Shown here in pieces: positions 11,665 to 23,513 of a DNA stretch of 64,000 nucleotides. The DNA lies in assembly GCF_019059575.1 (NCBI RefSeq), contig NW_024881567.1, positions 343,001-407,000 of the forward strand. The letters run 5' to 3'. The notes under the pieces were generated by a model. It had not been told where the DNA came from, made no database searches, and saw nothing but the letters and a program-made list of their open reading frames with translations. The first letter of the stretch is position 1. Each line of letters starts with the position of its first letter. Source of the stretch: Amphibalanus amphitrite. Taxonomy: Eukaryota; Arthropoda; Thecostraca; Balanomorpha; Balanidae. Position numbers and translations under genes: made by a program.

Positions 11665-12345
11665 CCCCTGACTGAGCTATCGCAAATATTCGCCAGGGGG
11701 AGGGGCGAAAAACGCCCCCCCCCAGGCCAGCGAGGGCTAGCATTCCGGGGAGTGGCACAGCGCCTGACGAGAGCGGCACAGACGTCGATGGAGCGTTATA
11801 TGGGAGGGGCGAATCATTAACGTTTCAACGCATTCTGGGAAGGGGAGGCGCGTAATGGCAGAAAGGCGCCTGGGGAGGGCGGCACGTAGCGGCGGCAAAG
11901 TGCCTTGGGAGGGCGGCGCCGACTGCGATAGAGCATTTTGGAGTGGGGCGGCGTGTTGTGGCGAGCGGCGTCACATAATGGGTGCGGAGGTACTCTGGGG
12001 AGGGCGGCAAGGCGTCTATGGAGGGCGGCACAGACGGTGGTAAAGCGTTGTGGGGAGGGGCGGCTTATTGAGTTCGGCGGGAAGTTGTAGCGAGGGCAGC
12101 ACATAGAGAGCGCCGAGGTACTCTGGGGTAGGGGCGGCAAGTCATCTGGGGAGGGCGGCACAGACGGCGATAGAGCATTATGCGGAGGGGCGGCACATTG
12201 AGGGCGGCGGGGTTCTGTGAGGGGCGGCACATAGAGAGCTCCGAGGAACGGGGGAGTCGGTGCGGGGGGCGGAAGGACATCTGGGAGGGGCGGCGTGTAG
12301 AGGGCACCGAGGTATTTTAGTGAGGAACAGCACGTTGAGGTCAGG
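11665..12345. repeat. GC-rich degenerate minisatellite (GGGGCGGCAC motif)
   Basis: Imperfect tandem units of a few tens of bases contain GGAGGGGCGGCAC, ATAGAG and GCCGAGGTACTCTGG. Long proline-rich frames on the minus strand are artefacts of this repeat. The first 80 bases may include the resumed end of the MITE that started at 7237. Confidence 0.7.
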
Positions 12346-12420
12346 CGTATAGTGGACCGAGCAGTGCCGTTTCTTTTGCTTCGTTTTGAAGTCCTCGAGT
12401 CCCGCAATTGCAGACTTCCT

Positions 12421-13550
12421 CTACCGGGGGCGGCATTTCAGCATTCCAAAAACGGGCTGGAATTTCCAGCGTTCCAGCCTGGTGGTTACGCCCATGTCAG
12501 ACAACATCCTGCTAACACTACTATCCCTCGAATAATCATCTAAAACAAATCTTACAGCACGTCTTTGTATCATTTCTAGTTCATGTTTCGTTCCCTCTGC
12601 ACTTGGATCCCAGACACAGCTTGAATATTCTACCAGTGGCCTGACTAAGGTCAAATAGACGCTTTCCTTAAAAGTCTGTGGGCAGCCTCTAAAATTTCTT
12701 TTGACAAATCTCAACATTTGATTTTCTTTACTTGTAACATATTGTATGTGTTTTTGCCAACTACATGTACTCGAAAGGTGAACGCCTAAGTACTTATATT
12801 CTTTAACTACCTGGACTTCTGCTAAACATTTAGATAATATTTCGTTGTTTTTGCACACCTTTGTCTGGACATTCGCATTATAGCACACTTCATTAATAGT
12901 CATATTCCAGTTTTTGCACCATCGTGACAATTCATCTAAATCTGTATGTAAGGTGTCGCTTGATATCTGATCACTCCTGACCTCCGTGTACAGGACTACG
13001 TCATCTGCATACATTCTTACCTTGCATTTCATTATGTCAGGGAGGTCGTTAATATACAAAAGAAACAAAATTGGGCCCAAGACGCTGCCCTGCGGGACTC
13101 CAGATGTGACAGGTAATTCAGCTGAGTATAAATTTTCCAGACTTTTTGAGATCTATTGGTAAGAAAAGCCTGTATCCATCCTATTACTTTCTCATCTAAG
13201 CTGTACATTTTGAGTTTGTTTATAAGATGCTTATGTGGCACCTTATCGAAAGCCTTGCTAAAGTCAATAAAAACAAGATATATACCGTAACTGTTTCTTT
13301 TATCAATTGAAGACATGGTGTCTTTGCAAAGCATTATCAACTGAGAATGTTTTCTAAATCCATGCTGACTCTCTGAAAACAGGTTCAAGACAAGTCTTCT
13401 AGGTAGGTTACAATCGATGATCCTAATATTCTTTCCATCATCTTGCAGCAAATGCATGTAAGCAAAATAGGACGATAGTTTTCTGCTTGGTTTGCACTAC
13501 CCCCTTTAAAAACGGGATGAACCAGAGCTTGACGCCCGGCATTTGGTATA
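12421..13550 (-). pseudogene. LINE B: CR1-like reverse transcriptase fragment with frameshift
   Basis: On the minus strand NYRPI (about 13465-13510) is followed by SESQHGFRKHSQL, motif A FIDFSKAFDKVPHKHLINKL, then after a frameshift near 13140 VPQGSVLGPILFLLYINDL, the catalytic MYADD and a C-terminal region with VRPLVEYSSCVWDP and IQRRAVRFV. The endonuclease part is missing 5' of about 13550, and the 3' end is lost near 12470 where the minisatellite starts. It is a different family from LINE A, with lower GC. Non-functional. Confidence 0.8.
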
Positions 13551-13554
13551 TCTC

Positions 13555-14349
13555 CTATTTGGTACCATAAGAGTTTTTTGTCAATAACTCGTGGTCATAT
13601 TAAGCTAGCGAGTCGGGAAAACCACCGATGGACTCAGCAAGACCTGCCGAACGAATGATATGCAACATGACCTCCTTCGACAAAGTTTGTGACGTTGGGG
13701 GCTCTAACCTGACCGTGACCTGAGGCCGACACCTCACGTTGACCTCACCCAAACAAAAAGTATAGCATTTGACGCGCCCGAGCAAGGCGAACACGATGTC
13801 AAAATCGCGGCTCTGCGACCATTATTTGCGAAGTTATTTGCCAAAGACCGAACCCGTACCTTGGGTCACTTGACCTGACCTCAGAGGTCACCGGTTGACC
13901 AGAGACCTTAAAATCGGGTAGCAATCGCTGCGTCTTGTAACGGCGCACACGCTCGTTTTTTTGCGACGCTCTCGCTCCATCATGGGCGAAACGGCGAGGG
14001 GGGTCGTATCCGCCCCCCCCCCTCTCGGCCGGCGCGTACCGTAAGGTGGGGCTATTTGAGACAGTGGGGCTATTTGAGACATTATTTAAAATTGTCTTAG
14101 ACTTAGACAATGTTTAATTTTTTAAAATAAAAACTGTTTGAAATTTATGTTTAATTTTTGCTCAGGCGATTTACTGCTCGATTCCACTCATCCCTGAGCA
14201 AAAATATCACAAAAAAATCAAACGATCTTCATTTTATAGCGATTTTAAATACTGTCTCAAATAGCCCCACTGTCTCAAATAGCCCCACTGTCTCAAATAG
14301 CCCCACTTTACGGTATGTAAAAAAAAACAATAGGTCTGGCGAGGGTTAA
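13555..14349. mobile_element. TTAA MITE, right half
   Basis: The right terminus GGCGAGGG|TTAA is at 14338-14349. The interior has TGACCTGACCTCAGAGGTCA-type hexamer clusters near 13865-13890 and a G-run/C-run pair at 13995-14022. The left end is missing; LINE B abuts it at about 13550. A small TA-flanked MITE (14037-14315) is inserted just inside the right end. Confidence 0.65.
14037..14315. mobile_element. TA-flanked MITE, CCGTAAGGTGGGGC termini, copy 1
   Basis: Flanked by TA (14037-14038 and 14314-14315). Left end CCGTAAGGTGGGGCTATTTG, right end its near complement. A subterminal word, ACTGTCTCAAATAGCCCC, is tandemly repeated three times at the right end. Internal TTTGCTCAGGCGATTTACTG is shared with copy 2 at 63307-63542. 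Confidence 0.85.
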
Positions 14350-14439
14350 AGTGCGACAGATATTGCGTGCAAGGCCGTACATATAGATCACCAAAGCAAC
14401 AATTGTCTTTTACCAATGGTTTAGTATAATATTTAAAAT

Positions 14440-14650
14440 TGCCAGATCTGAGCTGACGTCGCTAACTCTAAGGGACATTCAAATGCTTTAGCCCCTTGGA
14501 ATCCGAAAACTGCAGATTTTGAAGTGGAATATTTCCGAACTAAGGCACTCGATGTTGTGAGTGCCGAAACCGGTAAGTGCAGGCCAGGGACCCCAATGGC
14601 CAATTTGGCCATCTCAACTCAAAAACTTATGTCAAAGTGAGATGACCACT
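14440..14650. mobile_element. Fragment of the AGGGACCC TTAA MITE family
   Basis: The order of words (GACGTC, ATTCAAATGCTTTAGCCCC, CGAAACCGGTAA, GGGACCCCA, TTTGGCCATCTCAACTCAAA) matches the complement of 46485-46680, inside the MITE 46469-46952. Termini are not visible. Confidence 0.5.
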
Positions 14651-14689
14651 TGAATAGGAATCATAGGAATTAGACAAGGGCGCACACAA

Positions 14690-16560
14690 GGGGGGGGGCA
14701 CACGGGCCCGTGCCCCCCCCATTCGAGTTGGGGGGGGCCAACTCCAAGGAAGGGGCCCATTTGAGGCGGCCGAAGGCCGCCTCAAATGGGCCTCTAACTA
14801 ATCCTTAGACCACCGAAGACCGTGTACAAAGGGCCCGCAAATGGCCTTAAAGGGCCCTCAGATGGTCTCAAAAGGCCCTCAGATGGCCTCGAAGGGCCCT
14901 CAGTTAGCGTCATAGGGCCCTCATATGGTGTCAAAGGGCCCTTATATGGTGTCAAAGGGCCCTCAGATGGCCTTAAGGAGCCCTCAGATGACCTCAAAGG
15001 ACTCTCAGACGGCCTTAAAGGGCCCTCAGATAGCCTCAAAGGGCCCTCAGCTAACGTCAAACGGACGTCAGAAGGCCTTAAAGGGTGTCAAAGGTCCCTG
15101 AGCAGGCGTCAGAGGGCCATGCCCTTGCGTCAAACGGCTCTCCGAAGGCTCTAAAGGGTCCTTAGCTGGTGACAGAGGGCCCCCAGCTGGTGCCAGATGG
15201 CAGATGGCCCCCAGCTGGCGCCAAATGGCCATCAGAAGGCCTCAAACGGTCCTCAGCTGGCGTCAAGCGGCCCTCAAAAAGCCTCAAGGGGCCCTTAGAA
15301 GACCTCAAGGGCCCTCAGAAGGCCTTAAAGAGCGTCAAAGGGCCTTGAGCTAGCGTCAGAGGGCCCCCCAGCTAATGTCAGAGGGCCCTGAGCAAGCGTC
15401 AAACTTAACCCTATTAGTGGCAGGGGGGTTGTTTTTATCCACCCCTCAGGTTTTTCGGGAATATCTCCAAAACCGCTGAAGCTACGATGCTAAAATTTTC
15501 TGACTTTTCCTAAAACTTAATTGGGCACATTCCCTGAAAATTTCAAGTTCATAACTTTACCAGGGGCGGCTCCAGAGCACTGGGAATTGGGGGTCCTATT
15601 CGTGAAGCGAGTCATTTGGGCGAAGGTCACGATGCTGCACCAGTTTTACGAACAGTGAATGAAAGGTATCATGTGATAACATATACAAAGTTATTGTGCA
15701 TCCTCTTTTGACACGTTTTTGCTATAATAGGCGGATCCAGGCGTCCAAAAAGGGGGGTTATTTTTTACCTCCCAACATAGGTGCCCTGACACCGCCTATG
15801 CATGACCAATACAATTTTAGTCGTTCTCTCATAAGAAAATTGTAACATAACAAGACCATTGCCACCCTTTTTAGAAACAGTACCAACAAAAACCTGATTT
15901 ACTATACTTTTTGTGTACCCCCAATCTCAATGATCTGTATCCGCCTATGATTTTTGAAAATGCATATTTTTAGGATCCATGTGAATTCCTGGATCATTCT
16001 CTATCGATCGGCAAAAGTTGCGTTAAGATTCGTTCAGAAACCTGGCCGTGATAAACAGTCTAAAATGTATCTGCAATTTGCCCGTTTTTACCCCCCTCTA
16101 CCCCCCTATTGACATTTTTTTAATTTTTTTTTTAGAAATGTAGATCTCGTTGAGCCAAATCGAATGCCGTTTGAATTTTGAAAATCGGCCGGTTAGATCT
16201 CGAGATATCAAGGGGGGTTGTAAACAGCCCCCCCCCCCTGCCACTAATATGGGGTAGCCAGGAGCCTGCCACTAATAGGGTTAAAGTGCTTTTAGCTGGT
16301 GTCAGAGGGCCCCAGTTGGTGTCAGAGGGCGTCTAATTTGGCGTCTAATGGCCATCAGAAGGCCCAAAAACGATCCTCAGCTGGCGTCCAGCGGTCCTCA
16401 GCTGACGTCAAGAGGCCCTCAAAAGGCCTCAAAGGCCCCTCGACTGCTCAAAGGGCCCTTAGAAGGCCTCAATGGGAACTCATGAGACGTTAAACGGCCT
16501 TCAAAAGGCTTGAAAGGGCCCTCTGCTGATGGCAAAGGGCTCGCACCTGAGTCAATAAGA
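14690..16560. repeat. Degenerate 21-bp minisatellite (GGGCCCTCAGATGGCCTCAAA), split by a MITE
   Basis: Tandem 21-bp units dominate 14835-15404 and resume at 16285-16560; the interruption is the MITE 15405-16284. Because 21 is a multiple of three, both strands show long frames with 7-residue repeats (for example GPLRPSE). These are not genes. The leading part 14690-14790 has a G-run/C-run and a GGCCCATTTGAGGCGGCC palindrome. Confidence 0.8.
15405..16284. mobile_element. Complete TTAA MITE (CCCTATTAGTGGCAGG subfamily)
   Basis: TTAA at 15405-15408 and 16281-16284, with inverted termini CCCTATTAGTGGCAGG and CCTGCCACTAATAGGG. A second copy of CTGCCACTAATA lies 20 bp further in at the right end. 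Inside each end is a G or C run with TTGTTTTT or TTGTAAAC. The element is 880 bp and non-coding. Its flanks are the same minisatellite on both sides, so the insertion boundaries are clear. Confidence 0.9.
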
Positions 16561-18290
16561 GCCTTGTCAAAAAACGGACCTGAGAAACCTTGCCGGCCCT
16601 GGTTATCTGCGAGACTCCTACACTTACCTGAGTGGCCCCCGTTTACTGAGGGGCCCTGGTTATTGATGGGGTCCCTGGTTACTTAAGGGGCGCCTGGTTA
16701 CCAGAGGGGCCCATGGTCACCTGGTGGGCCCCTGATCAATTGAAAACCCCTGGTCATCTGAAACGCCCCTGATTACCTAAAGGGTCCCCAATCACTTGGA
16801 TTCAGTGACATAGCAAGGGAGCGAGGGGGTACGTGCTCGTTCTCGGGTTTAGGGTTCCTTCGAAACCGAGGGGCCCTGCGGCGCCAGTTGGTAGCAGAGG
16901 GTTCGCGCTGGCCGCTTTTCTACTCGGAAGGACACCACAGGGCTTGTGGGGAGACGTTATTGGCTCCTATGTAGCCACAATTATCTTCGTAAAGGCCCAA
17001 TGCCGGTTTCTGAGAGACCTCGCCGGCCGCGCTCAGGGCCCTAGTAACGGCCAACGAGGGATTGGCTGCTATGGCTCCACATCCGTCTGTGATAGACACA
17101 CGGTCCACACCAGTATTTCTAAAGGCACCCACAACGGCAACTGCGAGGCCCCTCGCCCCACCTCCAAAGGACCCCCACCAGCGCATCGGCGGCTCTGAGA
17201 GTCCCCACACCGACGCCTCTGAGGGCCACGTACCAGTGACTCTGAGGGCCTCTTACCAGCCTCCGAGTGCAGTGGCGCGGGAACTACTTTGCGACTGGGG
17301 GGGGGGGGCACACCATAATAGAGATCAGCCTAGGGTATCCCCAAATCTAGTTTTCTCACCGGTTTTAGGCCACTTATTTTTCATCCCTCGGCTTTTTCAA
17401 CAAAAAAGATAACATTTGCAAAAAAGTGTGGTATTCCGTCTCAAAGCTGTGGGGGCACCGCCCCCACGGCCCCAGAGTTGGGGGGGGGGCAAGCTGCCCC
17501 CACTGCCCCCCCCCCCGGCTCCCGCGCCTATGTCCGAGTGTCCTTGCCAGCCTATGACGGGCCACTTTCCACTTGCAGGCCATTTTGCAGGGCCACACAC
17601 ATGCCAATGATGGCCAAACCAGTGTCTCTAAGCCCTAAGACACCGCAACGGCGCTAGTGAGGACCCAACACCAGCGCATCTGACGGCCTTTCACTGGCAC
17701 CTCTGAGAGGCACCTCTGGCTCCTTTGTCTGTAAACGTCAACTCCGATCTTCCACATTTTCTCATGCAAAAACCGTTTTAAAGAGACCCGTCTGCCAGTG
17801 AGACTGGACCCACCGTGCCTCGCTCCTCCCATCGAAAGGTCCTGGATACATCCTTGCCTGAGCTGACCCCGGGCCCCCGGGTGACTCGCGGGCCCGGGGT
17901 CAGGTGACCAGCAGGTGACCCCCTCTTGGGCGAAATTCTGGGTACGTGTCCGACATGCATCGTACATAGTCCTGTTGATTTGATTCATTGGTTAAACATT
18001 AAATATAAGTTATAAGCTGGATCTCTAGTCTGTGATCCCGCATCGTATCAGATATAATGACATTTCATGTCGATGTGCCTAAAAAAATATGCGAATATAC
18101 GTGAAAAAGGAGTGCTGCTCCCACTCCTACACATCCGGGCCAAACAGTGACCGGCGGCCCCTGCTTCTAGCCACCCGGGGCCGATCGGCCGGCCGGCAGT
18201 CAGTCGCTGCCCGGGAATGATTTCTGAGGGACTTGCAAAAATGTTTATTAATGAAGTGTTTTACGTAATAAATTAGATGATTAGGTATAT
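16561..18290. repeat. GC-rich minisatellite-like and unassigned DNA
   Basis: Degenerate repeats of CTGGTTACCTGAGGGGCCC (16600-16790) and GGCGCCTCTGAGGGCC (17000-17260, 17620-17720) occur. At 17452-17515 G-runs and C-runs surround CCCCCACGGCCCCAGAGTTG. No frame here shows a recognisable protein; from 17990 to 18290 I see nothing to annotate. Confidence 0.5.
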
Positions 18291-18291
18291 G

Positions 18292-18578
18292 TACACTGTA
18301 AAAAAAAGTTTAGCACCCATGTCAAAAACCAGCACCCTATACCTGCTTATTTTAAGCAGGCTAAATGGGTGATAAATTTTAGCACCCTTTTCGAAAAATA
18401 GCTCCCTGTGCCGGCTTATCTTAAGCACCCTAAATGGCTGCAACCATTTAGGGTGCTTAAAATAAGCCGGCACAGGGAGCTATTTTTCGAAAAGGGTGCT
18501 AAAATTTAGCACCCAGTTAGCCTGCTTGAAATAAGCAGGTACAGGGTGCTGGCTTTTGACATGGGTTTTTACAGTGTA
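18292..18578. mobile_element. TA-flanked foldback MITE (CACTGTAAAAA termini)
   Basis: The ends are TA|CACTGTAAAAAAAAG and CTTTTTACAGTG|TA-like at 18577-18578. Nearly the whole element is an inverted repeat: AGCACCC, TAAGCAGG, CTCCCTGTGCCGGCTTAT and AACCATTTAGGGTGC recur on both arms around a centre near 18434. TA target and CACTGT termini fit a Tc1/mariner-type parent. Confidence 0.8.
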
Positions 18579-18599
18579 CCGGCTCTGAGTCGCATTTGA

Positions 18600-20404
18600 G
18601 AAAAAACATGGTAGCGTAAAAATATATATGTTTTCAAAATTAAGCTGGTACCGAAATAATTGTTTTACCTACCATGCATTGACAAACCAATTGCTCAAGC
18701 TTCAAACCAACCGAAATATACCCCGTGGGCCGTATTTTTTTTTGGGGGGGGGGGGCCTTCGGCATGGGGGGCCCAGTTCGAAGGTTGTCCCCCCCCCCCA
18801 CTCAAAAATCCTGTGTGCGCGCCTGGTCAATTAGAATATTTCGAAGTTTGAAAATAAAGCGTCGGCATAAAAAAACATGAGTATGGCCACTTTGCCCCAG
18901 TCTCCCGGCTAAAAATTAAGGGTTTACCTTCCTAGTCCCTCTTTAATGCGATTTCTGGAACTTAATTTTATCACTTAGTAGATCAGCTGGAGATCCATTG
19001 ATTGGCGTTCCGATTTTGAAACTCTAATTTTGAAATTTTGGCCCAGCCTGGAAAGTCAACCAGATCATCTAGGACCTTGAAACCGTGGGTAACAATGGCT
19101 TCCGGCTTCCTATCGCCACAACACGCTTTTTTCGCAAAGCTCTAGCTCTATCAATAGCCGAACGGCTGGGTTGGGTCAAACGGACCCCCCCCCCACCCCA
19201 TCATGTAGGTTATCAGATGGCGAAATGCCCTTTGCCCCCACCTACCCACCCCTCAAATAGGACCTTAAACCTGCTAGACCTCAACAGGGCCGGGCTAAAG
19301 GTCCAGCCGGCACTAACCTCAAATCGTCGTCATCATCGAGGCTGTGGGCCTGCCGGTCGGCGCCCACCAGGGTGGCCAACGCTGGCTCTGGGAGCCGCTC
19401 GTTCACCTCGCTGGAGCCAGCAGAGCCGTGACTCGGGCTCGACGCCAGCTCGGACCGCTCCTGGCGGCGTCAGTCAAATGGTCAGACCTGGGCCCCGTTT
19501 CACGGCCGCTGCCAGCACACGTGTCAAATTGGATTTCCATGGAAAATCAACAAGCCCAATGCTCCAACACTACCACAAGTGTGACGTCAGCTCGCGAAAT
19601 CGGTTGGCAGCGTCTGGCAGCGCGGCCGTGAATCAGGCCCCAGTTGTGTCCTGTCGTGAGTTATAGGCAGTGGCGTAGCTAGATATCATCAAAAAGGGGG
19701 GCATGGTGCTCGAGGGGGTGACTTTTCCCTTGAGAGGTGCGCCATTGCCAGCTAGTGACAGGGGAGTCAGTCTAAAATGTAACGTCATGTGTATGCATGA
19801 ATTAGCATGAATTGAATTAGTATGTGAGAATTAGGTGCACATCATAGTATTATTATAATACTTATAATAATACTATGTATAGTATTATAACGATTATGAA
19901 AGGTACAGCCCACCGCTAAAGTAATGTGTGGTTTTACCAATCTCAACGGCTGGCTTTGACCGACGATTTTTAAATGCGGACTGATTGAAAAGAAGACGTC
20001 AATAGATAAAGTTGTAGCTGCAAGGGTGAAGATACGTGTAAGCTACATTTAAAGTCTCGTTGCAGTCTGGCTGATCGTTCCTAGGCTTCAGAAGCAGAAC
20101 CTACCCATGACTGAAACCATACATTACTTCTGCTGTGGACTGTACTTCTCATTCACTCATAATGCTAAGGTCAATTCAGGCCCGGGCAGAGGCTTGCGTT
20201 CGGCCATACTCGAGCCCGCCACCAGCGCCATCTGCTCTGTACGTACGCTGTCGCTACACTACCATGGATTTCAGACCCTAACATAAGAGTTATACCCTAA
20301 CATAAGTTATACATAAGAGCCTGTTTTTCGGCGATAACTTATTTAATTCAATCGCCTTGAAAATTTGGCAAAGCACATTTCAGCTCAAGCGCCGATTCTT
20401 GTCA
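18600..20404. other. Unassigned DNA with MITE debris and an AT palindrome
   Basis: At 18730-18815 a G-run, GGCATGGGGGGCCC and a C-run resemble the ends of the 14690 repeat. At 19000-19250 the sequence resembles TTAA-MITE interiors (CGCAAAGCTCTAGCTCTATCA). CAGTGGCGTAGCTAG at 19669 looks like a lone hAT-type terminus. At 19843-19893 there is a short AT hairpin (CATAGTATTATTATAA and complement). No gene is seen. Confidence 0.35.
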
Positions 20405-20654
20405 ATAGCCGTCTTCACGACGGCCATCTGATACACATTTGGTGCACATCTGGGGCAGATTAGGTGCAGATTGGGTCAAATTAGGTTCAGTGTGTCTCTT
20501 AGTAGCTATCAGCTAGGGTTGCACTAATTGCTTATATGCGTGCTTTGTCATATTATCAGAGAGCATCATCGATTAAAACACTGAAATAAATTCATAAAAT
20601 AAAGATAATTGCTGTAAAAGAGATTACGCGCAGATTTTGTCAAATTAGGTGCAC

Positions 20655-20686
<32 letters not shown>

Positions 20687-20687
20687 G

Positions 20688-22174
20688 CTCCCTCTGCTCC
20701 TCATGGGGGCATTGCCAGACGGCTCTGGAAGCGTCTGGCGGCGGCCGCCAGCGCCGCCACCACTCAGGTCTCCCGGACCTCCTCCAGCCTGGGATGGATG
20801 TGACCCAGGGTTGTATGTCTCAGTCGCATCAGCGCCGGACATCTCAGCAGCACGTGTGCCGGCGTGTCAGGCTCCTCATTACACAGGGGGCAGCGGGCCG
20901 CCACACAGCCCTCGTCGCGGCAGGCCTCACATCCTACAGAGGGAACGGTACCGATCCTTTGCAGATAGGCCCTAGAGCCCGACCAGTGCCCGGCACGCAG
21001 CTGGTGGACATCCACCGCTCTCTCCCGGTCCAGCCCCGCCACCGGTCGCGGTGGGGGGAATCGCCCCCCCCCCCATCAGCGACCGGAACCAGCCGGGGGG
21101 CCAGGCCCGGACCGTGTCGTCGCGGGCGGCCCTAGCCACCGCTCGGGTGATTGTCCTGATGTCTACAGGCACGCTGTCCTGTGGTAGATCGGCGGCCTCT
21201 CGGGCCACCCTGTCGGCTCGCTCATTACCCTCCACACCACAGTGCGAGGGGACCCACTGGACGTGGATAGTCCGGCCATCATCCGAGAGGGCGGACATGG
21301 CTCTCCAAGCCACTACTCCCAGCGGGGAGGTCTGGGCGGCCGGGCCGTTGCGCAGGGTCGCCACTGCTGAGAGGCTATCCGTGCAGACCACGATGGGCAG
21401 GTCCTGGTCTCTGTCTTTTTGGGTTAGGGTCTCCAGGCCGGTCACCAGCGCTACCATCTCTGCGCGGTAACTGGAGCATAGCTGTCCGGCCGGGGTCCTC
21501 GGCCTCTTCATCCGGCCAGACCAGCACGGCCCCAGCTCCGCCCCTCGAGACTCCGCCCACCGCGGACCCGTCCGTCCACATCCAGACGGCACACTGCGAC
21601 AGGGACGCGAGGTGCAGGGCGGCCGCGCGCTCCTTTTCCGCCGCCGCGGCGCCGGCCCGGAGGGGGCCCACGTCCATCCGGAAGGTGACGCCTGATGTCT
21701 GCCGCCACGGCGGTATCATCAGGAAGCACCGGCGGCTCCACCGGTAGCGCGACTCCGGCCTTCTCCCAGGCCCGGCGGCCCCGCTCTCTCCACCCCCGGA
21801 CTGAGGCCAGGCGCGCCGGCGCCGAGGCCTCGGCGGTCGCGCGCAGGGGGTCTCCCCCGGTGGCAGGGCCAACGCTCTTCCCAGCAGCCTGGCGGCCAGC
21901 GTCCATCCCCTCTCCTCCATCGGGGCTAGTCGAGCTTCCGCCATCAGCGCGTGGGACGGTGTAGATCGCGGGCACCCGGTGATGATACGGACCGCCCCCG
22001 CAGTTCCCGCTCCAGGAGCTCCACGTGCGAGGGGGCGGCCGCCGGCAGCCACGCGGCGGCGGCGTGCTCTAGCGCCCCGCGGACGTAGCCGTTGGCTACC
22101 GTCCTCAGGGCATCCTCGTCCAAGCCCCAGCTGCGCCCGCCGAGGCGGCGCAGGTGAGCCAGCCGGGGACGTAC
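20688..22174 (-). pseudogene. LINE 1 C-terminal half: RNase H and CCHC zinc finger
   Basis: Minus strand. It starts in the post-RT region (RPRLAHLRRL, VANGYVRGALEHAAAAWLP), then shows RNase H: WTDGSAVGG, SSYRAEMVAL, VVCTDSLSAV and QWVPSHCGVEGNERADRVA, containing the D-E-D-D/H residues. A zinc-finger segment follows: CEACRDEGC, RCPLCNEEPDTPAHVLLRC. At least two frameshifts (near 21060 in a C-run and near 21500-21990) break it. RNase H removes element RNA during cDNA synthesis. Very high GC compared with flanks. Confidence 0.8.
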
Positions 22175-22520
22175 AGTCGTGTACAGGTTGATGGTCCCCT
22201 ACTCTTTATCCATCGGGTTCCTATGGCTCAGCATTGGCAGCAGCCGCCTGGTACCGGTAGGCTGTGCCGCATGACCCGAGAGTGAAGCGGCACAGCCTAC
22301 CCACACTGTATGACACCGGCTCGGGTCGCCTGGTAGAGCGATTTGACCGGACGCTGCGTTACACCGGCTGGGGGGAGGGGGGGGGGTAAAGGTCAGGCTT
22401 GTCTATTTAGCTCGGCTCGGTGGATGAGGCGGGCTGGAGTGTGGTGTGGGGCGGGGGTGATGTGGGGAGGGAGTGAGCGGATCTGGGGCTGGGTGTGTGT
22501 GGTCACTTGTCGCATAGAAC

Positions 22521-23335
22521 CGATCGTAATCCACCCTCCAAAAATTCGCTTTAGAGATATTCACAAAACCCAGGGGGGTTCAAACACCCATCTCCCAAGT
22601 GGGGTGCGGAAGGACAGGTAAGGGTCCATACGGTCTCCTCATGAATTGCAGCAAAGAAAGAAAACAGACCTGTCACCAAATAATCTTTCTGAAAGGTGGA
22701 CTAATCGCATAGCCTCGGACACAGAAATAAACATCCAGCACGCGAAGCGTCTCGAACCGGGCCTCTCACTACCGGTCAGTTTGACAGTCTAGCACTCCTA
22801 CGCCGAGCTACACCGGATGGTGGCCACGGCCGGGGCAAAGTCTGGCCGGGCGGGCGGCGGGGGGAGGTCGGCAGCAAAGTCAATGAATGTTTTTGTGGTT
22901 TCGGGTGCCGGTCGCTCTAGCTTGGTGGAATGATGATGGATCATTGGCAAAACTTTCTACGTGGAGTCCCGGTTCGAGCCTCATCGGGGCTCCGGCTACT
23001 TTTCCGAGTTAGGATCTGGTTTGATTTTAGTGGTTGCGAGCCATTTATACGGTTTTATATCTACATGTCGATTGTCGATTGATTGATTGATTGATTCATC
23101 CGTTCATTTATTACATGTCGACATTTAGCATACGAATTTACATCCAGGATCAATCCGATCAATCTACCATTTTCATAAGCGTATTGCCTAAATATCATGC
23201 ATATATGTGGCACAAGACCTATGGTTGCCTCGATACCGTGCCAAATCACGTTTTGCACAATGCACAAGTAAATTATATTCGCTAGGTCTTCCGTGCATTG
23301 TGCTTAGCAAAAACAGGAATGCAATTGTTAAGCGA
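22521..23335. other. Core of the long-TIR element with tRNA-like motif
   Basis: No protein frame. At 22540-22620 there is a TTAA-MITE terminus-like piece (GGGGGGTTCAAACACCC). At 22965-22985 GGTTCGAGCC matches a Pol III B box, and TAGCTTGGTGG about 50 bp upstream resembles an A box, so a degenerate tRNA-derived SINE is possible. A (TTGA)n run lies at 23074-23095. Confidence 0.35.
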
Positions 23336-23513
23336 CGCAAAATGTGCAATGCAGCAAGTGACCACACAACCCGCCCAGCCCCCATGGTCCACCAACACGC
23401 CCCACACCACTCCCCAGCCCACGCCAACCACCGAGACGAGCCCCTCCCCCGCGCTGGTCTGACGTGACAGCTGGTCTACAAAGCGCTCCACCCGGCGACC
23501 CGAGCCGATGACA

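Noticed and set aside
11817-12407. Proline-rich 196-codon minus-strand frame
   Set aside because: GC-rich minisatellite; no domain, and composition follows the repeat.
14794-15154. Frames with GPLRPSE or KGPSDGL 7-residue repeats on both strands
   Set aside because: The 21-bp minisatellite keeps all frames open; not genes.
19085-19666. 193-codon plus-strand frame
   Set aside because: Composition follows MITE debris and a C-run; no domain or plausible start context.
20655-20687. (TTG)n as an independent microsatellite
   Set aside because: It is the (CAA)n tail of the minus-strand LINE, bounded by its target duplication.
22310-22340. GGTCGCCTGGTAGAGCG as part of a tRNA gene (D-arm-like)
   Set aside because: No matching T-arm or acceptor stem nearby; the same sequence recurs in the other TIR arm, so it is part of the element.
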